A stretch of DNA of 64,000 bases from Methylobacterium terricola (GTDB lineage Bacteria > Pseudomonadota > Alphaproteobacteria > Rhizobiales > Beijerinckiaceae): contig NZ_VDDA01000003.1 of assembly GCF_006151805.1 (NCBI RefSeq), forward strand, positions 581,386 to 645,385. The letters run 5' to 3'. Position numbers and translations under genes: made by a program. Shown here one piece after another: positions 35,463 to 47,040 of this stretch. The notes beneath the pieces were generated by a model. The model saw nothing but the letters and a program-made list of their open reading frames with translations, was not told where the DNA came from and made no database searches. The stretch's first letter is position 1; each line of letters opens with the position of its first letter.

Positions 35463-35493
35463 TCCACCATTCGTGAGCTTGCATGATGGTGGA
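35463..35493 (+). terminator. Stem-loop after hglS
   Basis: TCCACCAT and ATGGTGGA form an 8-bp stem around a 15-nt loop, about 30 bp after the hglS stop; no U-run follows. The remaining part of 35435-36000 has no supported gene apart from the palindromic repeat at 35864. Confidence 0.35.
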
Positions 35494-35863
35494 CGACAAG
35501 AACACCGTCGCAGATCGACGCCGTCCCGTAATGCCTTGAAGCGGTGACATTTGCCGAAAAACGCCGATGGGACGAGGCTCCGGGCCCTGTCGCATCCGTC
35601 GTTCACAGCCTCTGCCAAGGTATCGCTGTTGCTGTGGTCTGCGGTTGGCCGCCAGGTGTCCGGACGCGCGTGATCGATTATCGGTTGAGCAGCATCTCCA
35701 CGATGGAGAAGGGCTCGGCACGGCGCGACGTCGCGGTGAGTCCGTGCCTCTCCCCGATCCGCGCCGGTCTGCGGGACCGATGAGCCGCCTCGTTCCGGTC
35801 GACGGGAAGGCGCCTGGATTGCAAGGAACCGGCATAGCCTACGGGTCGAGGAGGCGTGCGGCG

Positions 35864-35922
35864 GCCCGTTCGGGCTTGCCTTGCGCCGTCGAACGGATCC
35901 GTTCGACGGCGCGGCGGTATCA
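35864..35922 (+). repeat. Dispersed palindromic repeat, copy 2
   Basis: GCCCGTTCGGGC, TTGCCTTGCGCC, then the perfect 20-bp palindrome GTCGAACGGATCCGTTCGAC and GGCGCGGCGGTATCAC. Compared with copy 1 the right arm has C instead of A, which restores pairing with the left arm. It lies in the gap between hglS and the convergent pyruvate kinase gene. Confidence 0.75.
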
Positions 35923-36000
35923 CCTCATCCTGTCCGTGCGGGGGACCGCGCTATCGGCCTGGACGGCCCGATCGACCCCAGCCCCCCACCGGATCGACAG

Positions 36001-37413
<1,413 letters not shown>

Positions 37414-37465
37414 GACGCATCCGGCCGCGAGGAACGGCCGCCTTCTGGTTGCGTGGCGAGGAGGG

Positions 37466-38725
37466 TCAGGCGATCAGGATCGCCCGGAAGTCGTTGACGT
37501 TGGTGAGCGTCGGGCCGGTGACGACGCCGTCGCCCAGAGCTTCGAAGAAGCCGTGCCCATCGTTGCGGTCGAGGCTCGCCGCGAGCGACAGGCCGAGCGC
37601 GGCGGCGCGGGCCGGGGTGTCGGGCCCCAGCACGGCGCCCGCGATCTCCTCGAGGCCGTCGACGCCGTCGGTATCCCCGGCGATGGCATGGATGCCGGGA
37701 TGGCCGTCGAGCGCGGCCCCGAGCGCCAGCAGGAACTCGACGTTGCGGCCGCCGCGTCCGTCGCCGCGCACGGTCACGGTGGTCTCGCCGCCGGAGAGCA
37801 GCAGGCAGGGCTTCGGGATCGGCAGACCGTGAGCGGCGACGCTCCGGGCGATCCCGGCCATGACCTTGCCGACCTCGCGCGCCTCACCCTCGATCGCGTC
37901 GCCGAGGATGACGGGGGTGATGCCCTCGCGCCGGGCGAGCTCCGCTGCGGCCTCGAGCGCCATCAGCGGGGTCGCGACCATCCTCAGGTCGGAGGCGCCG
38001 AGCCGCGGATCGCCGGGCTTGACCGACTCACCCCGACCGGTCGCAAGGTGGAGGCGCACCGCCTCCGGGACCTCGATCCGGTGGCGTTCGAGGATCGCCA
38101 GCGCGTCGGCGCAGGTGGTGGGATCCGCCACGGTCGGGCCGGAGGCGATGTCGAGGGGGTCGTCGCCGGGCGTGTCGGAGATCAGCAGCGTCACCACCCG
38201 GGCCGGGTGGCAGGCAGCGGCGAGCCGCCCGCCCTTGATCGCCGACAGGTGGCGACGCACGCAGTTCATCTCGCCGATCGCCGCACCGGATTTCAGCAGG
38301 GCGCGGTTGACCGCCTGCTTGTCGGCCAGCGTCAGCCCCGGCGCCGGCAGGGACAGCAGGGCCGAACCGCCGCCGGAGATCAGGCAGAGCACGAGGTCGT
38401 CGGGCGTGAGCCCGGCGACGAGGTCGAGGATGCGCCGGGAGGCAATTTCGCCGGCGGCATCCGGGACCGGGTGGGACGCCTCGACCACCTCGATCCGGGT
38501 GGTCGGGGCGCCGTGCCCGTAGCGGGTGACGACGAGCCCGGAGAGCTCTCCCGGCCAGGCCGTCTCGACGGCGCGGGCCATCGACGCTGCGGCTTTCCCC
38601 GCCCCGACGACGATCGTGCGGCCGCGGGGCGGCTCCGGCAGGGCCTTCGCCAGGCTGACGGCGGGATCGGCCGCCGCCACGGCCGCCGCGAACAGCCGCC
38701 GCAGGAGATCTCCGGGCTCGGTCAC
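37466..38725 (-). CDS. ttuD: Glycerate 2-kinase / hydroxypyruvate reductase (TtuD, MOFRL family)
   Basis: The product is 419 residues with a GAGKAAASMARA start, LCLISGGGSALLSLP, and the C-terminal MOFRL domain (LLLSGGETTVTVRG, GRGGRNVEFLLALG, GDTDGVDG). Proteins named TtuD were described as hydroxypyruvate reductases but the family is now known to hold glycerate 2-kinases. Either reaction would take glycerate or hydroxypyruvate from tartrate to 2-phosphoglycerate and so to pyruvate kinase next door. It lies 10 bp downstream of the tartrate dehydrogenase gene. Confidence 0.88.
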   Translation of the reverse strand: MTEPGDLLRRLFAAAVAAADPAVSLAKALPEPPRGRTIVVGAGKAAASMARAVETAWPGELSGLVVTRYGHGAPTTRIEVVEASHPVPDAAGEIASRRILDLVAGLTPDDLVLCLISGGGSALLSLPAPGLTLADKQAVNRALLKSGAAIGEMNCVRRHLSAIKGGRLAAACHPARVVTLLISDTPGDDPLDIASGPTVADPTTCADALAILERHRIEVPEAVRLHLATGRGESVKPGDPRLGASDLRMVATPLMALEAAAELARREGITPVILGDAIEGEAREVGKVMAGIARSVAAHGLPIPKPCLLLSGGETTVTVRGDGRGGRNVEFLLALGAALDGHPGIHAIAGDTDGVDGLEEIAGAVLGPDTPARAAALGLSLAASLDRNDGHGFFEALGDGVVTGPTLTNVNDFRAILIA

Positions 38726-38735
38726 GGCGTCCCCC

Positions 38736-39815
38736 TTACTCGTTGTCGCCCTGGATCGCCGCGATGACCGCGTCCGTCACCTGGCGGGTCGTCGCCTTGC
38801 CGCCGAGATCGGGGGTGTGCAGGCCCGGATCGGCGGTCACCCGCTCCACCGCCCGCATCAGCCGGTCGGCCGCCGGCTTCTCGCCGAGGTGCTCCAGCAT
38901 CTGGCAGGCGGTCCAGAAGGTCGCGACCGGGTTGGCGATGCCCTTGCCGGTGATGTCGAAGGCCGAGCCATGGATCGGCTCGAACATCGACGGGAACTTG
39001 CGCTCCGGGTTGATGTTCGCGGTCGGCGCGATGCCGAGCGAGCCGGCGAGCGCCGCCGCGAGGTCCGACAGGATGTCGGCATGCAGGTTCGTCGCCACGA
39101 TGGTGTCGAGGGTCTCGGGCTTGATCACCATGCGCATCGTCATGGCGTCGACCAGCATCTTGTCCCAGGTCACGTCCGGGAACTCTTGCGCGACCTCGGC
39201 GGCGATCTCGTCCCACATCACCATGGCGTGGCGCTGGGCGTTCGACTTCGTCACCACGGTGAGGAGCTTGCGCGGGCGGCTCTGCGCCAGCTTGAACGCG
39301 TAGCGGATGATGCGGCTGACGCCGGTGCGGGTCATCATCGAGACGTCGGTGGCGACCTCCTCCGGATGACCCTGGTGGACGCGCCCGCCGACGCCGGCAT
39401 ACTCGCCCTCCGAGTTCTCGCGCACGATCACCCAGTCGAGCTCGGGCCCCGAGACGTGGCGCAGCGGGCTGGTGATGCCGGGCAGGATCCGGGTCGGGCG
39501 GACGTTGGCGTACTGGTCGAAGGGCTGGCAGATCGCGAGCCGCAGGCCCCACAGGGTGATGTGGTCCGGCACGTCGGGTGCGCCGACGGCCCCGAAGTAG
39601 ATCGCGTCGTGGTTCCGGATCTGCTCGCGGCCGTCGGCCGGCATCATCACGCCGTGCTTCTTGTAGTAGTCCGAGCCCCAGTCGAAGTGGTCGAATTGGA
39701 ACCGGAACGTACCGGTCTTCTCGGCGAGCGCGTTGAGCACCTCGACGCCGGCGGCGATGACCTCGATGCCGATCCCGTCGGCCGGGATCGCGGCGATTCT
39801 GTAGGTCTTGGTCAT
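38736..39815 (-). CDS. ttuC: Tartrate dehydrogenase/decarboxylase (TtuC)
   Basis: The product is 359 residues of the isocitrate/isopropylmalate dehydrogenase fold: IAAIPADGIGIEV at the start, the tartrate-type HFDWGSDYYKKHG and PADGREQIRNHDAI segments, VIVRENSEGEYAG, and the DAMTMRMV and NLHADILSD metal-binding stretches. It oxidises tartrate or malate with NAD and Mn2+. It lies between the transporter and ttuD on the same strand. A GAGAC ribosome site stands before the ATG. Confidence 0.93.
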   Translation of the reverse strand: MTKTYRIAAIPADGIGIEVIAAGVEVLNALAEKTGTFRFQFDHFDWGSDYYKKHGVMMPADGREQIRNHDAIYFGAVGAPDVPDHITLWGLRLAICQPFDQYANVRPTRILPGITSPLRHVSGPELDWVIVRENSEGEYAGVGGRVHQGHPEEVATDVSMMTRTGVSRIIRYAFKLAQSRPRKLLTVVTKSNAQRHAMVMWDEIAAEVAQEFPDVTWDKMLVDAMTMRMVIKPETLDTIVATNLHADILSDLAAALAGSLGIAPTANINPERKFPSMFEPIHGSAFDITGKGIANPVATFWTACQMLEHLGEKPAADRLMRAVERVTADPGLHTPDLGGKATTRQVTDAVIAAIQGDNE

Positions 39816-39855
39816 GACAGGTCTCCGTCTGTGATGAGGGATGCGGAAGGGGGGA

Positions 39856-41154
39856 TCAGTGCGCGACGGCGTCGGCCGTCCCGTCGCGCCGCCCGGCGCG
39901 GGCGACGATCAGGGTCACGACGGCGGAGAGGACGAGTAGCCCGGCGACGAAGATCAGCCCACCGGTGAAGCTGCCGGTCCGGTCCTTGATCCAGCCGATC
40001 GCCCAGGGACCGACGAAGCCGCCGAGATTGCCGATCGAGTTGATCGTGGCGATTCCCACCGCCGCGGCCTGGCCCGAGAGGAACATCGTCGGCATCGCCC
40101 AGAGCGGCGGCTTGGCCGCGCTGATGCCGATATTGACGAGGCTGAGCGCGGCGATCACCGCGACGACCGAAGCGGCGCCGCCAGCGAGCAGCAGACCGAG
40201 CGATGCGACGAGGCAGGCGATGACGACGTGCCAGGTGCGCTCGCCGGTCTTGTCCGAGTGGCGCGACCACAGGATCATCGCGACGACCGCGAGGGTGGGC
40301 GGCACGCCGTTGAGGAAGCCGACCGCCATGGTGGAGAGGCCGAAGCTCTTGATGATCTGCGGCGCCCAGATGCCGAGGGTGTAGAGCCCGGCCGACGTGC
40401 CGAAATAGATCAGGGCGAGCGCGATGACGCGGATGTCGGCGAGGCCCGCCATGATGCTGTGTTTGGCCGCCGTCTGCTTGGCGGCCCGCTCCGCGTTCAT
40501 TTCCGCCACGAGCCAGGCGCGCTGCTCGTCCGAGAGCCATTTCGCCTTCTCGGGCCGGTCGGTCATGTAGAACAGCACGACGACGCCGAGCACGACGGCC
40601 GGCGCCGCCTCGACGAGGAACATCCACTGCCAGCCGTGCAGGCCGAGGATGCCGTCCATCCCGAGCAGCGCGCTCGAGATCGGCGAGCCGAGCACCACCG
40701 AGATCGGGGCTGCGGCCATGAACAGCGAGACGACGCCGGCGCGGTAGCGGGCGGGGAACCAGTAGCTCAGGTAGAGGATGATGCCGGGGAAGAAGCCGGC
40801 CTCCGCCGCGCCGAGCAGGAAGCGCAGGGTGTAAAAGCTATGCTCGCCCTTCACGAAGGCGAAGGCGCCCGAGATGATGCCCCAGGTGATCATCACCCGG
40901 GCGATCCACAGGCGTGCGCCGACCTTGTCGAGGATGATGTTCGAGGGCACCTCGAACAGGAAGTAACCGAAGAAGAACACGCCGGCACCGAAGCCGAAGA
41001 CGGCCGATGAAAAGCCGAGGTCCTTGTTCATCGTTAGGGCGGCGAAGCCGATATTCACGCGATCGATGAAGGCGATGAAGTAGAGCAGACAGATGAAGGG
41101 GACCAGGCGCCATGCGACGCGGCGCATGGTGGCCTGCTCGAGCGAGCGGTCCAT
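39856..41154 (-). CDS. ttuB: MFS transporter, anion:cation symporter family (tartrate uptake, TtuB-like)
   Basis: The product is 432 residues with about 12 membrane segments and the ACS-family signature near the start (LLYFIAFIDRVNIGFA). It would bring tartrate across the inner membrane. The start at 41154 is fixed by AGGAGG immediately upstream on the minus strand. It is the first gene of the operon ttuB-C-D-E and is divergent from a truncated GntR gene; the inverted repeat at 41204-41279 lies in between. Confidence 0.88.
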   Translation of the reverse strand: MDRSLEQATMRRVAWRLVPFICLLYFIAFIDRVNIGFAALTMNKDLGFSSAVFGFGAGVFFFGYFLFEVPSNIILDKVGARLWIARVMITWGIISGAFAFVKGEHSFYTLRFLLGAAEAGFFPGIILYLSYWFPARYRAGVVSLFMAAAPISVVLGSPISSALLGMDGILGLHGWQWMFLVEAAPAVVLGVVVLFYMTDRPEKAKWLSDEQRAWLVAEMNAERAAKQTAAKHSIMAGLADIRVIALALIYFGTSAGLYTLGIWAPQIIKSFGLSTMAVGFLNGVPPTLAVVAMILWSRHSDKTGERTWHVVIACLVASLGLLLAGGAASVVAVIAALSLVNIGISAAKPPLWAMPTMFLSGQAAAVGIATINSIGNLGGFVGPWAIGWIKDRTGSFTGGLIFVAGLLVLSAVVTLIVARAGRRDGTADAVAH

Positions 41155-41203
41155 CGTTTCCTCCTGTAAGATCGCCCGCACCACGCGTCAGCTTTCGTGC
41201 CAA

Positions 41204-41279
41204 CTTCCATGCAAGCTCAAATGTCGTATGCCATCTCGAAAAAGGCCCGTCAACTATTGCGTTGCAGCTTGCATGGAAG
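41204..41279. promoter_or_regulatory. 14-bp inverted repeat pair, probable GntR operator
   Basis: CTTCCATGCAAGCT at 41204-41217 and its exact reverse complement AGCTTGCATGGAAG at 41266-41279 flank the start region of the tartrate operon. The 62-bp centre-to-centre spacing is about six DNA turns, compatible with two sites or a loop. Role inferred from symmetry and from the adjacent GntR gene. Confidence 0.6.
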
Positions 41280-41319
41280 ATGTTAAGCCAGGCGGGAGCG
41301 ACGGGTTAGGGTCCGAGAG

Positions 41320-41760
41320 ATGGCGGGCGCGAAGCCGGCACGGACCGACGACGGCGAGCGGCGTCCTTCGCTGGTCGACGATGCCTACGCGGTCATGAAG
41401 CTGGCGATCCGGACCTCGGATTTCGCTCCCGGCTACCAGGCTTCCGAGCAGGAGATTGCCCTGCGGCACGGCATGAGTCGCACGCCCGTGCACGGAGCGG
41501 CGATCCGGCTGCAGGAGGATGGGCTGGTGCGGGTGCTGCCACGGTGCGGCATCCTGATCTGCGCCATCGCGCCGGAGGATCTGCGCGAGATCTACGACGT
41601 CATCATCGCATTCGAGGGGCACGCGGCGGCGCGGGTCGCTGGGCTGCCCGAACCGGAGCGGCTGCGCGCGGCGTCCGGCGCATCAACGCCGACGCCCGTT
41701 CGGGCTTGCCTTGTGCCTTCGAACGAGTTCGTTCGAAGGCGCGGCGGTGTCAGTGCGTAG
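41320..41760 (+). pseudogene. Truncated GntR-family (FCD) regulator of the tartrate operon
   Basis: The first ~118 residues are a normal GntR regulator: the winged-helix (ASEQEIALRHGMSRTPVHGA, then LVRVLPRCGI) and the beginning of an FCD ligand domain (APEDLREIYDVIIAFEGHAA). From 41694 the frame runs into the dispersed palindromic repeat and ends at 41760, so about 100 residues of the ligand-binding domain are lost. The DNA-binding part could still be made and bind without responding to its effector. Confidence 0.8.
41694..41753 (+). repeat. Dispersed palindromic repeat, copy 3
   Basis: GCCCGTTCGGGC, TTGCCTTGTGCC, the long palindrome TTCGAACGAGTTCGTTCGAA and GGCGCGGCGGTGTCAG. It sits exactly at the junction of a truncated GntR gene and a truncated IS3 transposase gene. 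Confidence 0.75.
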
Positions 41761-42060
41761 ATGATCGGGCATCGACCAGCCAACGATCCAGCGGCTGAAC
41801 GCGTCAAGCACGGCGGCCAGATCGAGGAACCCGGCACTCGTCGGGACGTAGGGGATGTCCGCGACCTAGAGCCCGTAGGATTCATCGGCCGCAAAGCTGC
41901 GGTCGACCAGGTCCGGAGTTGGTCGGGCCTCCTGATCGGGCCGTGTCGTCACCTGCCTGCCGCGGCGATGCACGCCACGACGAGACCCGCCTGCCGCATC
42001 AACCGGGCGATGCCCTTGCGGGTGTCACCACCGGGATCGGCCTCGCCTTCACGATGGCGC
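41755..42060 (-). pseudogene. IS3-family transposase OrfB remnant
   Basis: On the minus strand the sequence shows, over several frames, GIARLMRQAGL, then LVDRSFAADES, then ADIPYVPTSAGFLDLAAVLD and WIVGWSMPDHLRT, which is the run of motifs of IS3 OrfB up to the second catalytic region. The rest is missing and the copy-3 repeat begins where homology stops. The following 42061-42366 shows nothing coding. Confidence 0.65.
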
Positions 42061-42366
42061 GGCCGCGCCGGCCGCTCAAACAGGACGGATTGTCCGGCAT
42101 CGGCGCAACCACATAGGTGAACGTACGGCATGTGAGTATGTCTCTGATGAAAGACCCGATGTCTTCGCCTGTAATCCGCACCTGTTTAACATGAGTCAGT
42201 GCAGGGCGGGTTTGTTCGACGGCACAACGGGGGCGTGAAAACCCGATCGACTGTCATTTGATCGGTCGGGCGCGCCGGAGGGCCGTATGCGACGCAGCCA
42301 GCCTCACGGAGATGTCGGCAAGTCTTGTCGCGTGACGTGTCCCGCCGCTCGCCCTGCGTCCTCCCG

Positions 42367-43308
42367 ATGACGGGGAATGCGGCCCGGCCGCCATGCCGAT
42401 GGGGACCAGTCTTCGCCGCGGCGCCCCGCCTCGCCGCCGCGACCGCCGCCGGTCTGACCCTCTCCGGCTGCCAGATGAGCCTGCTCAACGCCAAGGGCCC
42501 GGTCGCCGCCGACGAGGCGAATATCCTGATCGTCGCCTCGATCATCATGCTGGCGATCATCGTGCCGACGATGATCCTCACCTTGGTCTTCGCCTGGTGG
42601 TTCCGGGCCTCGAATCTCAAGGCGGTCTACCGGCCGGACTGGGCCTTCTCGGGCAAGATCGAGCTGGTCGTCTGGTCGGTGCCGTTCCTCACCATCGTGT
42701 TCCTGGGCGGTATCGCCTGGATCGGCGCGCACCAGCTCGATCCGGCCGTGCCGCGCGAGTCCGACAAGCCGCCCTTGCGGGTGCAGGTGGTGTCGCTCGA
42801 CTGGAAGTGGCTGTTCATCTACCCCGAGCAACAGGTCGCCTCGGTCAATGAGCTCGTCGTGCCGGTCAACACCCCGGTCCAGTTCATCCTGACCTCGAGC
42901 AGCGTCTGGAACTCGTTCTTCGTGCCGCGGCTCGGCAGCATGATCTACACGATGCGGGGGATGACCTCGCAGCTCAACTTGATCGGCGATCAGGAGGCGA
43001 ATCTGTACGGCCTCTCGACGCATTTCAGCGGCGACGGCTTCCCCCACATGCTGTTCCCGGCCCGGATCGTGCCGGACGGCGCCTTCGCCGACTGGATCCA
43101 GCGCGCCAAGGTCGGTCCGCCGCTCGATACCGCGTCCTACGGCGAACTCGCCAAGCAGAGCGTCGCCGACGTGCCCGTCACCTATGGCAGCGTCGAGCCC
43201 GACCTGTTTCGCCGCATCGTCGACCAGACCATCCCGAAGGGCCCCGGCCCGGGCCGGGAGGGCGACAACGGTGCCCCGCCGAACGTCAAACCCAAGGGGG
43301 GCTCGTGA
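42367..43308 (+). CDS. cyoA: Cytochrome bo3-type ubiquinol oxidase subunit II
   Basis: The product is 313 residues. ATG 42367 gives a lipoprotein signal with lipobox LSGC (LTLSGCQ), as in CyoA; an earlier TTG would only add residues before it. Two membrane helices follow, then a cupredoxin-like domain ([30 protein letters not shown]). The CuA ligands (C-x3-C motif) of cytochrome c oxidases are absent, and the C-terminal region has FSGDGFPHM, so it is a quinol oxidase. First gene of cyoABCD. Confidence 0.93.
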   Translation: MTGNAARPPCRWGPVFAAAPRLAAATAAGLTLSGCQMSLLNAKGPVAADEANILIVASIIMLAIIVPTMILTLVFAWWFRASNLKAVYRPDWAFSGKIELVVWSVPFLTIVFLGGIAWIGAHQLDPAVPRESDKPPLRVQVVSLDWKWLFIYPEQQVASVNELVVPVNTPVQFILTSSSVWNSFFVPRLGSMIYTMRGMTSQLNLIGDQEANLYGLSTHFSGDGFPHMLFPARIVPDGAFADWIQRAKVGPPLDTASYGELAKQSVADVPVTYGSVEPDLFRRIVDQTIPKGPGPGREGDNGAPPNVKPKGGS

Positions 43309-45320
43309 GCATGCTCGGCAAGCTGACCTGGTCGGCCATTCCCTTCGACCAGCCGATCCCGCTCGTCGCCGCGGCCCTGGTGGGCCTCGTTCTGCTGGGC
43401 GTCATCGCCTGGGTCGCAGTCGCCGGCTGGCTGCCGTACCTGTGGCGCGAGTGGATCACATCCGTCGACCACAAGCGCATCGGCGTGATGTACGTCCTCC
43501 TCGGGCTCGTCATGCTGATCCGCGGCTTCTCCGACGCCGTCCTGATGCGCTCGCACCAGGCGTTGGCCTACAACGCCCCAGGCTACCTGCCACCGGAACA
43601 CTACGACCAGATCTTCTCCGCCCACGGCACGATCATGATCTTCTTCGGCGCGATGCCGTTCATGATCGGGCTGATGAACTTCGTCGTGCCGCTTCAGCTC
43701 GGCGTGCGCGATGTCGCCTTCCCGACCCTCAACTCGGTCAGCTTCTGGCTCACGGCAAGCGGCGCGCTCCTCGTCAACGTCTCGCTGGTGGTGGGCGAGT
43801 TCGCCCGTACCGGCTGGTGGCCGTCGCCGCCGCTGTCGGAGACGACCTACTCGCCCGGGGTGGGCGTCGATTACTATCTCTGGGCGATCCAGATCTCGGG
43901 CGTCGGCACGCTGATGTCCGGCGTCAACCTCGTCACCACCATCCTCAAGATGCGGGCGCCGGGGATGAGCTACCTGCGCATGCCGATGTTCTGCTGGACC
44001 GCGCTCGCCTCCAACCTGCTCATCGTCGCGGCCTTCCCGATCCTGACCGCGACCCTCGCGATGCTGACCCTCGACCGCTACCTCGGCTTCCACTTCTTCA
44101 CCGACGAGGCCGGCGGCAACTCGATGCTGTTCATGAACCTGTTCTGGTGCTGGGGCCATCCGGAGGTCTACATCCTGGCGCTGCCGGCCTACGGCGTGTT
44201 CTCGGAGGTCATCTCGACCTTCTCGGGAAAACCGCTCTTCGCCTACCGCTCGATGGTGTGGGCGACGCTGGCGATCTGCCTGCTCTCCTTCACCGTCTGG
44301 CTGCACCATTTCTTCACCATGGGGCCGGGCGGCGACGTCAACGGCGTGTTCGGCATCACCTCGATGGTCATCGCGGTGCCGACGGGCGTGAAGATCTTCG
44401 ACTGGATGTTCACGATGTATGGCGGCCGGGTGCGCTTCACCACGCCGATGCTGTGGTCGGTCGCCTTCCTCGTCACCTTCGTGGTCGGCGGCGCCACCGG
44501 CGTGCTGCTGGCGATCCCGCCGGCCGACTTCGTGCTGCACAACTCGATGTTCCTCGTCGCGCATTTCCACAACGTCATCGTCAGCGCGGTCATCTTCGCA
44601 GCCTTCGCCGGCTACACCTACTGGTTCCCGAAGGCCTTCGGCTTCACCCTCGACGAGGTTTGGGGCAAGCGGGCGTTCTGGTTCTCGCTCGTCGGCTACG
44701 TCTGGGTGTTCACGCCGCTCTACGTCGTCGGCCTGCTCGGCATGACGCGGCGGCTGCAGCATTTCTCCGTCGCCGAATGGTATCCCTGGGTCGTGGCGGC
44801 GAGCCTCGGCGTCATCGTGATGATCGTCGGCGTGGTCTGCCAGGTGGTGCAGCTCGTCGTCAGCATCCGCCGCCGCGACCAGTTGCGCGACGTGACCGGC
44901 GATCCCTGGGACGGCCGCTCCCTCGAATGGGCCACCGCCTCGCCGCCGCCCTCGTTCAACTTCGCGGTCATGCCGCATGTCGAGGGTGAGGAAGCCTACT
45001 GGGCGATCAAGCAGCGCGCCCGCGAGCAGGCCCGCCTGCGCGAGGAGCCGGATTACGAGCCGGTCGAGATGCCACTCAACAGCCCGACCGGAATCGTCTG
45101 CGCCTTCTTCGCCACCCTCGTGGGCTTCGCGATGATCTGGTACATCTTGTGGCTCGCGGCGCTGGGCTTGGCGGGTGCCTTCGCCACCTTCGTGGTCTTC
45201 GCCTGGCGCGACCGGGTCGAGTACGAGATCCCGGCCGAGGCCGTCGCCCGCATCAACCGCCTCAACCGGGCGAGCCGCCTGGAAGCCTTGCAGCAGGCCC
45301 GCCGCAAGGAGGCCGCATGA
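43305..45320 (+). CDS. cyoB: Cytochrome bo3-type ubiquinol oxidase subunit I
   Basis: The product is 671 residues with the heme-copper core: [12 protein letters not shown] (low-spin heme His), [14 protein letters not shown] (CuB His and the cross-linking Tyr), HHFFTMG (CuB His pair) and VAHFHNVI (heme His). It reduces O2 to water with quinol electrons and pumps protons. It starts at GTG 43305 overlapping the cyoA stop, or at ATG 43311. About 14-15 membrane helices. Confidence 0.95.
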   Translation: MSMLGKLTWSAIPFDQPIPLVAAALVGLVLLGVIAWVAVAGWLPYLWREWITSVDHKRIGVMYVLLGLVMLIRGFSDAVLMRSHQALAYNAPGYLPPEHYDQIFSAHGTIMIFFGAMPFMIGLMNFVVPLQLGVRDVAFPTLNSVSFWLTASGALLVNVSLVVGEFARTGWWPSPPLSETTYSPGVGVDYYLWAIQISGVGTLMSGVNLVTTILKMRAPGMSYLRMPMFCWTALASNLLIVAAFPILTATLAMLTLDRYLGFHFFTDEAGGNSMLFMNLFWCWGHPEVYILALPAYGVFSEVISTFSGKPLFAYRSMVWATLAICLLSFTVWLHHFFTMGPGGDVNGVFGITSMVIAVPTGVKIFDWMFTMYGGRVRFTTPMLWSVAFLVTFVVGGATGVLLAIPPADFVLHNSMFLVAHFHNVIVSAVIFAAFAGYTYWFPKAFGFTLDEVWGKRAFWFSLVGYVWVFTPLYVVGLLGMTRRLQHFSVAEWYPWVVAASLGVIVMIVGVVCQVVQLVVSIRRRDQLRDVTGDPWDGRSLEWATASPPPSFNFAVMPHVEGEEAYWAIKQRAREQARLREEPDYEPVEMPLNSPTGIVCAFFATLVGFAMIWYILWLAALGLAGAFATFVVFAWRDRVEYEIPAEAVARINRLNRASRLEALQQARRKEAA

Positions 45321-46012
45321 GCGACTCGGCCGCCATTCCAGGATCCTTGCCGGGTGTCGTGCCGATCCGGCGCGACCCCAACCATCTCGGCCACCACGCG
45401 CGAGGGGAGGGCGACAGCCACGCCACCGGGCGCGGCATCGGCGGTCCGTCGCCGAAGCGCATCGTCGTCGCCTACGGCTTCTGGATCTTCCTTCTCAGCG
45501 ACATCGTGATGTTCGCCGCGTTCTTCGCGGCCTACGCGGTGTTGCGCGGCGGCACCGCCGACGGGCCCGGCCCGGCGGAGCTGTTCGACTACACCAACGT
45601 GGCGATCGAGACGGTCCTGCTGCTGTTGTCGAGCTTCGCCTGCGGCGTCGCCACGCTGGCTCTCGATGCCCGCCGCGCCCTGGTCTTCCAGGCCGCGATG
45701 GCGGTGACCTTCCTGCTCGGCGCCGGCTTCCTGGCGCTCGAACTGCGCGAGTTCGTGGACCTCGTCGCCCGCGATGCCGGCCCGACCCGCAGCGCCTTCC
45801 TGTCGGCCTTCTTCACCGTCGTCGGCTGCCACGGCCTGCACGTTACGATCGGGCTGCTCTGGCTGCTCACCATGATGGCGCAGGTCCTCACCAAGGGCTT
45901 CCGGCCCGACATCCTGCGCCGGGTGATGTGCTTCGCGCTGTTCTGGCACGCCCTCGACATCGTCTGGGTCGCCGTCTTCACGGTCGTCTACCTGATGGGG
46001 TCCGCCGCATGA
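45317..46012 (+). CDS. cyoC: Cytochrome bo3-type ubiquinol oxidase subunit III
   Basis: The product is 231 residues with five membrane helices and a longer hydrophilic N-terminus of about 50 residues rich in His and Gly. [20 protein letters not shown] and [15 protein letters not shown] are typical. ATG overlaps the cyoB stop (ATGA) and is preceded by AAGGAGG. Confidence 0.93.
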   Translation: MSDSAAIPGSLPGVVPIRRDPNHLGHHARGEGDSHATGRGIGGPSPKRIVVAYGFWIFLLSDIVMFAAFFAAYAVLRGGTADGPGPAELFDYTNVAIETVLLLLSSFACGVATLALDARRALVFQAAMAVTFLLGAGFLALELREFVDLVARDAGPTRSAFLSAFFTVVGCHGLHVTIGLLWLLTMMAQVLTKGFRPDILRRVMCFALFWHALDIVWVAVFTVVYLMGSAA

Positions 46013-46509
46013 GCCACGCCGACGCCCACGACCCCGCCCGCAACGACCCCGCCCGCAACGACCGGGCCCATGCCGACGTCGCCCCCGGCGACGAATACGG
46101 CCACGAGGGATTCGGCACGGGGTTGCGCAGCTACCTGATCGGGCTGGCGCTCGCGCTGCTGCTGACCGCCGCCTCGTTCTGGGTCGCGCAGACGCGGGTG
46201 ATGTGGGCGCCGGCGATCCCGGTCGCGCTCCTCACCTTCGCCATCGCCCAGATGGGCGTGCACCTCGTCTTCTTCCTCCACCTGACCAGCGGGCCGGACA
46301 ACACCAACAACATCATGGCGCTGGCCTTCGGCGTGCTGATCGTCTTCCTGCTGTTCGGCGGCTCGGTGTGGATCATGCACCACATGAACTACAACATGAT
46401 GGCGCCGGTCGAGGGCGGGGTGAAGATGCCGTTGCAGAAGGGCGTGCCGCTGCAGCCGGGGCCGCAGCGGGATGTGCCGATGCAGCATGGGGGTGGTGGG
46501 CATCACTGA
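46009..46509 (+). CDS. cyoD: Cytochrome bo3-type ubiquinol oxidase subunit IV
   Basis: The product is 166 residues with three membrane helices (LIGLALALLLTAASFWVA; IPVALLTFAIAQMGVHLVFF; LAFGVLIVFLLFGGSVWIM). It overlaps cyoC by ATGA. The N-terminus has a duplicated DPARN repeat and there is a His/Gly/Gln-rich tail of about 40 residues after the last helix, longer than in E. coli CyoD. No cyoE (heme O synthase) follows. Confidence 0.9.
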   Translation: MSHADAHDPARNDPARNDRAHADVAPGDEYGHEGFGTGLRSYLIGLALALLLTAASFWVAQTRVMWAPAIPVALLTFAIAQMGVHLVFFLHLTSGPDNTNNIMALAFGVLIVFLLFGGSVWIMHHMNYNMMAPVEGGVKMPLQKGVPLQPGPQRDVPMQHGGGGHH

Positions 46510-46696
46510 GGGGGCGATCGGCCCCTGCAGAAGCATCGTCGAAAGCCTGTTCCTCCCGCCCTTACCCTCATCCTGAGATCGCGGCTGGGAGAGTGGGAAC
46601 GCCGTCAAGATTCGCCGATCGTCAGTCGATCTTCGTAATGACGTAATCGACGTCAGACTAGCCGATGACGCCGCAGGCCTATCTTGTAAAAGGAAA

Positions 46697-46772
46697 TGGT
46701 GCCCGGGGACGGAGTCGAACCGCCGACACTGCGATTTTCAGTCGCATGCTCTACCAACTGAGCTACCCGGGC
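46697..46772 (-). tRNA. tRNA-Phe (GAA), copy 1
   Basis: Minus strand: acceptor GCCCGGG pairs with CCCGGGC, D-arm GCTC/GAGC, anticodon arm TGCGA-CTGAAAA-TCGCA with anticodon GAA, T-arm with GGTTCGACTCC. The 3' CCA is encoded. 76 nt including CCA. A second identical gene follows 84 bp away. Confidence 0.95.
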
Positions 46773-46856
46773 GCACCGGCCGCGCGAGGCGACGGTCCAA
46801 GCGCCAGAGATCGTCCTCATCCGAGGACGGCACCACCCTTACGCGAGATAAGGAAA

Positions 46857-46932
46857 TGGTGCCCGGGGACGGAGTCGAACCGCCGACACTGCGATTTTCA
46901 GTCGCATGCTCTACCAACTGAGCTACCCGGGC
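46857..46932 (-). tRNA. tRNA-Phe (GAA), copy 2
   Basis: Identical in sequence to copy 1 across the whole tRNA, with CCA encoded and the same AGGAAA bases 3' of it on the plus strand. This is a tandem duplication; the 84-bp spacer is unrelated to the sequence beyond the pair. Confidence 0.95.
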
Positions 46933-47040
46933 CCGCCGGCTGCCTGGGGCAGCGGCGTTGAGCGGCGGTATAGAGACGCTCGGATCGCCTGTCCAGCCGT
47001 CTCGTGCGGGCGCGCGGGCGATTGTTGGCCGGCGCCCGCG

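Noticed and set aside
43182..44978. A long charged open frame opposite cyoB
   Set aside because: Shadow of a membrane protein gene; the charged residues are the antisense of hydrophobic codons.
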